NCBI GenBank assembly: GCA_030615435.1
Contig: JAUWZH010000094.1
Span: 1-9,183 of the forward strand
Length of the DNA: 9,183 nucleotides
Source: Candidatus Brocadiaceae bacterium
GTDB taxonomy: Bacteria; Planctomycetota; Brocadiia; SM23-32
Direction: 5' to 3'
Shown in pieces: positions 6,298-9,183 of the stretch. The stretch's first letter is position 1. Every line of letters begins with the position of its first letter. A program made the translations under genes and the position numbers. The notes beneath the pieces are model-generated. The model searched no databases. It saw only the letters and a list, made by a program, of their open reading frames with translations, and had not been told where the DNA came from.

Positions 6298-6963
6298 CTA
6301 ATCTCGTTGCGGCGCGCTATCGTTCTCAGAGCCTTTTCCAGCATCATCCTTTCTTCTGAGCTGCAACAGTGCCTCGCTAGCGTGTCTACGAACAAAGCTC
6401 CTCTTATCATGCAGAGCCTCACGCAGATAGGGTTCAGCCCTGTTGTCCCCAATCAGACCCAGTGCGTGGCAGGCGTTGGCCCTCACATTTCGGTCCATGT
6501 CTTTGGCAACTATCTGGCAAAGAGCCGGGACGGCCCGCCGATCGCCGAGCCTTCCCAATGATGACGCCGATTCAATGCGTACCCATACATCTTGGCTCCC
6601 CAGCGCACTTATGAGAGCCGGTACACTGTTGCTCCCGCCAATACAGCCCAATGCGTAGGCGATTTGCGCAGGATCAACACGCGGGTCTTCCGACTCCAGC
6701 AATGTAAGCAGAATTGCCTCTGCGCCGTCCAGGTCCCGACCCACCTCAATCCATTCTTCGAAGCTAATCCTGGGAATTATTAGTCCGCCACAAACTTCCC
6801 TGAACGGCACAAGCTCAAGCCATTTCAGGACTACCCTTTCCTGATTTGGGCTCTTGCCTTGTGGGGCGTGGAGTCTTGCCACACCAACCCAACAAGCCAG
6901 AAGAACTCCAGCAACCAGTAATGTCCCTAGTAACAGAAGGCGTATGAGCTTTGGCGTAGTCAC
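6298..6963 (-). CDS. membrane-anchored or secreted HEAT-repeat (PBS-lyase type) protein
   Basis: This 221-residue protein has an N-terminal hydrophobic helix (residues 6-28, LIRLLLLGTLLVAGVLLACW) acting as signal peptide or anchor. After a helical spacer it has three or more HEAT-like repeats between about 95 and 203. Recognisable units are IAYALGCIGGSNSVPALISAL, ASSLGRLGDRRAVPALCQIV, CHALGLIGDNRAEPYLREAL and ASEALLQLRRK, with the A-L-G-x-I/L-G-D/N-x-x-A-x-P-x-L pattern of PBS-lyase HEAT repeats. Such solenoids bind proteins; no enzyme motif is present. The start is GTG at 6961-6963, supported by GGAG 8 nt upstream. It lies between a small lipoprotein gene and the remnant carrying the duplicated C-terminus, inside the segment bracketed by the 122-bp direct repeats. 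The second, larger HEAT-like gene to its left may be a functional partner, but I see no close sequence identity between them. Confidence 0.82.
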   Translation of the reverse strand: MTTPKLIRLLLLGTLLVAGVLLACWVGVARLHAPQGKSPNQERVVLKWLELVPFREVCGGLIIPRISFEEWIEVGRDLDGAEAILLTLLESEDPRVDPAQIAYALGCIGGSNSVPALISALGSQDVWVRIESASSLGRLGDRRAVPALCQIVAKDMDRNVRANACHALGLIGDNRAEPYLREALHDKRSFVRRHASEALLQLRRKDDAGKGSENDSAPQRD

Positions 6964-7077
6964 TGAACTTACTCCACAGAGGCAAATGGGACACCCGAGG
7001 CGTGGGGGTACTGGAGACTGTTCCTCACCTGAATTCGACTCTATTTCGTATGGCGCCTCCGGCGCTCCCCCCGGGTC

Positions 7078-7488
7078 TCAAAGCCATCTGGGATGCCTCA
7101 AAAGCGATAAGGGGTTCTCCAGGCCAATCTCCCTCAACTTAGATTTCCAATCTTCCTCATCCAACCCCAGGAGAACCTCACCGGTCGAGGTATCCAAGAG
7201 AAAATAGCCAGGTATTGATTCACCAAACTTGTCTGCTCTGGGTGAAGTAACCAACCAGCCAAAGACATAGTTCCCGCGCACCGCAATTTCCTGAATGTCT
7301 GGTGGAACCACGCATTTGCGGCCACGAGGAGAGCCTCTTCGGGTCCAGATCATCTTGGTGTGCGTGTTGGTACGGACTAACTCATATCCGTTCGGCAGAT
7401 CCTTGGCATAATCCCCCATTGAGCAACATGGGAAAAGTGACACAACACCCATCACTAACATCCCGCAAAACTTGCGTATGCTTGCCAT
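7078..7488 (-). CDS. small DUF3997-like lipoprotein
   Basis: This 136-residue protein starts MASIRKFCGMLVMGVVSLFP, followed by CCS, a typical lipoprotein signal with Cys21 or Cys22 as the lipidated residue. The mature part reads DLPNGYELVRTNTHTKMIW, then PPDIQEIAVRGNYVFGWL, then PGYFLLDTSTGEV and a C-terminal DEEDWKSKLREIGL. A short lipoprotein with 'L-P-nG-Y', a 'visibly repeated strand with I..I..rgnYvfG', 'yFllDt..g', and a final helix resembles the DUF3997 family as I remember it; this has not been searched. The function of that family is unknown. ATG 7488 has GAGGGG about 7 nt upstream. It sits 97 nt after the large membrane-protein gene and 114 nt before the HEAT gene, inside the direct-repeat-bracketed segment, so it may be part of the same cassette. 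Confidence 0.78.
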   Translation of the reverse strand: MASIRKFCGMLVMGVVSLFPCCSMGDYAKDLPNGYELVRTNTHTKMIWTRRGSPRGRKCVVPPDIQEIAVRGNYVFGWLVTSPRADKFGESIPGYFLLDTSTGEVLLGLDEEDWKSKLREIGLENPLSLLRHPRWL

Positions 7489-7558
7489 CGCTTCACCCCT
7501 CTTCCGTTACCTAATTACAGCAGCCCATAATGCCCCGGGTCGTACTCGTATTACGTCG

Positions 7559-7588
7559 TAACGCCCAGCGCATCATCGAGGGCGGTTA
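7559..7588 (-). terminator. hairpin over the stop codon of the large membrane-protein gene
   Basis: On the minus strand TAAC-GCCC (with one bulged C) pairs with GGGCGTTA across a 13-nt loop. The 5' arm includes the TAA stop at 7586-7588. No T-run follows. It may protect the mRNA 3' end or cause partial termination before the small lipoprotein gene. Confidence 0.35.
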
Positions 7589-7702
7589 CTGCTCATCGCC
7601 TTCCGCCTCTTCTTCCTTCTTCACCAGGCGCAGGTTCCTGAACCGCACGGGCTCGTCAGCAGGGGAATAGAAGAACAGGGAGAAGCTGTAAACCCTGCCA
7701 GC
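7581..7702 (-). repeat. 122-bp direct repeat, right copy (in place at the end of the intact gene)
   Basis: This copy forms the genuine 3' end of the large membrane-protein gene. It is the partner of 5954-6075; the two lie in the same orientation, 1627 bp apart, and bracket the HEAT gene, the small lipoprotein gene and the unmatched part of the remnant. Confidence 0.92.
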
Positions 7703-9183
7703 ACCCTGAATAGCGGTGCCAAAGCGCCATTTGCTTGCCCGGGACTTGAAGCCGTTGCCCTTCAGAGAAAACGAAACGCCGTCCTGCCGCCCGGCCTTCA
7801 CCCAGATGGGCCGGCTCTCGAAAAGCGCCCGCTCGGGGAGCGTCCACACGCCGAGGGCCACCTGGAGGGCCTTCGGCGCGTGGAAGTCCACCTTCACCTC
7901 GTCGTAGCCCCGCACGTCGCAGGCCTGAAGGATGGTTACCACCCACTTGTCCTTGTCGCCCCCTTTGAGCCTCGCCGTGACGAACTTCTCCCCGGCCCCC
8001 ATGTATTCTTCGATACGCAGTTCGGCAGGGTTGCCCCAGCTCTCGCTGGTCCACCGCAGTCTCTCCGTGCCGGCGTCCAGGACCACCTCCTGCGGTTGAG
8101 TCGTGAGTTCTTGCTGCACTTTTCGCTGCTGGGAGAGGAGCCACTCTGCGCGTTCCCGCCGTGCCTCCCTCTCCGCTTCCAAGCTTTTCTTCTCCTCGGG
8201 CTTGACCCATCGGCCCTCGAACTGCACGAGACCCTTCGCCTGCATCTCTGCAATTCTGGCCTGGCGGCGCAGTTCATCCCGCTTCTCAGGAGGCATCCAC
8301 TCGCCCTCGTAGAGGACCCATCCCTTGCTTCCGTGTTTCACTTCGTCGGTGCTGAGGAGGCTCGCTGCGGTTTCCTGCATTTCGCGCACTTCGTCCTCCG
8401 GGCAGCCGTAATCTTTCCCGAACTCCACGACGGCCTCCAGGTCCTCCCTGGCGCCCTTATAGTCCTTGCCTCCCACTTTCTGGCGCCCTCTGGCCAACAG
8501 GTTTCTCATCTGTCCGGCGATGCCGCGCCGCCTGTCCTGAGCGGCTTTCAGGATCTTGATCCTCTCCCCTGCTTCGCTTATCACCTCGAAGCCGCCGCCC
8601 CCTCCGTAGTCCCGCTGGAGGCGCTCGGCGGCGCTGCGCGCCTCCTGCCAGGCCATTGTCGCCCGGGTTTCCTGGCACGGGACGTCTGCCTGGCGGGCTG
8701 CAGAGACGGCCTTGCTCACGGCAGCCTCCGCCCTTGCCCGAGCGCGCTGACGATCGGCCTTCTGGGACCGAAAATGCAGCAAGGCAAGACCGACGCCCAG
8801 CGCTACTATCGCAAGCACAACTGCGGCGACGATGAGCGCGGAATGACTCTTTCTCGCCTGTTCAACCTTCGCCCCCTCCTGCGCCTCGACTGCCCCGGCA
8901 GGCTCCGCAGCCCCCTGAGGCGCCGGGCAGGACTTCGCGGGCGCCTTTGCCGACCTCGCGGGACGTTTGCGCCCTTCGGCAGGGCCGCTCGGCGCGATTT
9001 CCCCGGAAGGCCTCGGCCCTTCCCCGGTCCCGGCCAGACGCAGGATCTCGGCACGCAAGACGTCGCGGGGCACCTCCGTCTCGGTCTCGGCCCCCACCCG
9101 GATGGCCATCCCGCAGTGCGGGCACTTCACGGTCTTCCCACTCAGGTCGCGCTTGACCCTGTAATCGTGTCCGCAGTTCAGGC
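7586..9183 (-). CDS. zinc-ribbon / single-pass membrane / coiled-coil protein with beta-rich C-terminal domain (N-terminus outside window)
   Basis: The frame stays open through the right edge, so the gene begins outside; 531 residues are visible, numbered here from Leu at 9179-9181. NCGHDYRVKRDLSGKTVKCPHCGMAIRV at the start is the end of a zinc ribbon (half of a first CxxC plus C-P-H-C), which is why the internal GTG at 9130 is not taken as the start. An Ala/Pro-rich linker follows, then a membrane helix (about 115-136, ALIVAAVVLAIVALGVGLAL), then a charged coiled coil with TPR-like helices to about 275. Two copies of a K-G-x-V-x-[YF]-E-G-x-W-[MV]-x-P-E motif lie at 286-304 and 316-334. From about 370 to 527 it is strand-rich, with VRFRNLRLV near the end, like carbohydrate-binding or galactose-binding-like domains. 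Function is unknown; a cytoplasmic metal-binding head and an external ligand-binding domain are plausible. Confidence 0.85.
   Translation of the reverse strand, partial: LNCGHDYRVKRDLSGKTVKCPHCGMAIRVGAETETEVPRDVLRAEILRLAGTGEGPRPSGEIAPSGPAEGRKRPARSAKAPAKSCPAPQGAAEPAGAVEAQEGAKVEQARKSHSALIVAAVVLAIVALGVGLALLHFRSQKADRQRARARAEAAVSKAVSAARQADVPCQETRATMAWQEARSAAERLQRDYGGGGGFEVISEAGERIKILKAAQDRRRGIAGQMRNLLARGRQKVGGKDYKGAREDLEAVVEFGKDYGCPEDEVREMQETAASLLSTDEVKHGSKGWVLYEGEWMPPEKRDELRRQARIAEMQAKGLVQFEGRWVKPEEKKSLEAEREARRERAEWLLSQQRKVQQELTTQPQEVVLDAGTERLRWTSESWGNPAELRIEEYMGAGEKFVTARLKGGDKDKWVVTILQACDVRGYDEVKVDFHAPKALQVALGVWTLPERALFESRPIWVKAGRQDGVSFSLKGNGFKSRASKWRFGTAIQGAGRVYSFSLFFYSPADEPVRFRNLRLVKKEEEAEGDEQ
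8180..8326 (-). repeat. tandem pair of G-W/L-V-x-[YF]-E-G-x-W motifs within the large protein
   Basis: KGWVLYEGEWMPPEKRDEL (8270-8326) and KGLVQFEGRWVKPEEKKSL (8180-8236) share KG-V--EG-W--P-EK----L and are 33 bp apart. This motif pair is frequent in planctomycete-type membrane proteins as far as I recall. Confidence 0.75.

Noticed and set aside
7551..7562. Near-palindrome TTACGTCGTAA upstream of the small lipoprotein gene as an operator
   Set aside because: It is only 5 bp per arm with one central base and no second copy in the window. It could be chance.
5954..7702. Insertion sequence or CRISPR explanation for the direct repeat
   Set aside because: There is no transposase, no terminal inverted repeats, and only two copies with long coding DNA between them. 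The repeat is coding sequence.

Overview
The window looks like chromosomal DNA of a GC-rich bacterium, probably from the Planctomycetota or a related PVC-type lineage. This rests on family resemblance only: an ARA1-like sugar kinase, an N-terminally extended RNase H, a large protein joining a zinc ribbon, a membrane segment and GW..EGEW..PPE motifs, and a cluster of secreted HEAT-repeat proteins. No marker gene fixes the taxonomy.

Left half, + strand, GC-rich (1-4322): the tail of a possibly FtsQ-like protein ends at 214. A good sigma70-type promoter (TTGAAC, 18 bp, TATAAT; 259-288) then leads into a tightly packed set of genes. These are a LolA/DUF4292-like lipoprotein (331-1179), a RadC-family protein that overlaps it by ATGA and carries an unusual N-terminal endonuclease III-like iron-sulfur segment (1176-2252), a GHMP kinase of the galactokinase/L-arabinokinase type (2331-3749), and an RNase HI-family protein with a TTG start (3762-4322). 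The spacing suggests one transcription unit, although the functions are mixed (envelope, DNA repair, sugar phosphorylation, RNA-DNA hybrid removal).

Middle (4323-4661): a gene-free convergent junction of about 340 bp with at least four perfect hairpins and a 10-bp long-range stem. It probably holds termination signals for both strands and possibly a structured RNA or small dispersed element.

Right half, - strand (4662-9183): four genes and one remnant read leftward. A large membrane protein enters from the right edge (zinc ribbon, membrane helix, coiled coil, two GW..EGEW motifs, beta-rich C-terminal domain). Downstream of it come a small DUF3997-like lipoprotein, a membrane-anchored HEAT-repeat protein, an ORF remnant, and a second secreted HEAT-like protein. 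Roughly 4.7-7.5 kb looks less GC-rich than the flanks.

The most interesting structure is a 122-bp direct repeat. The last 39 codons of the large protein recur 1627 bp further left, at the end of the remnant, with about 93% nucleotide identity. Nearly all differences are synonymous and the reading frame and stop position are kept. The two copies bracket the HEAT gene and the small lipoprotein, so this segment may be an inserted or duplicated cassette at the 3' end of the large gene.
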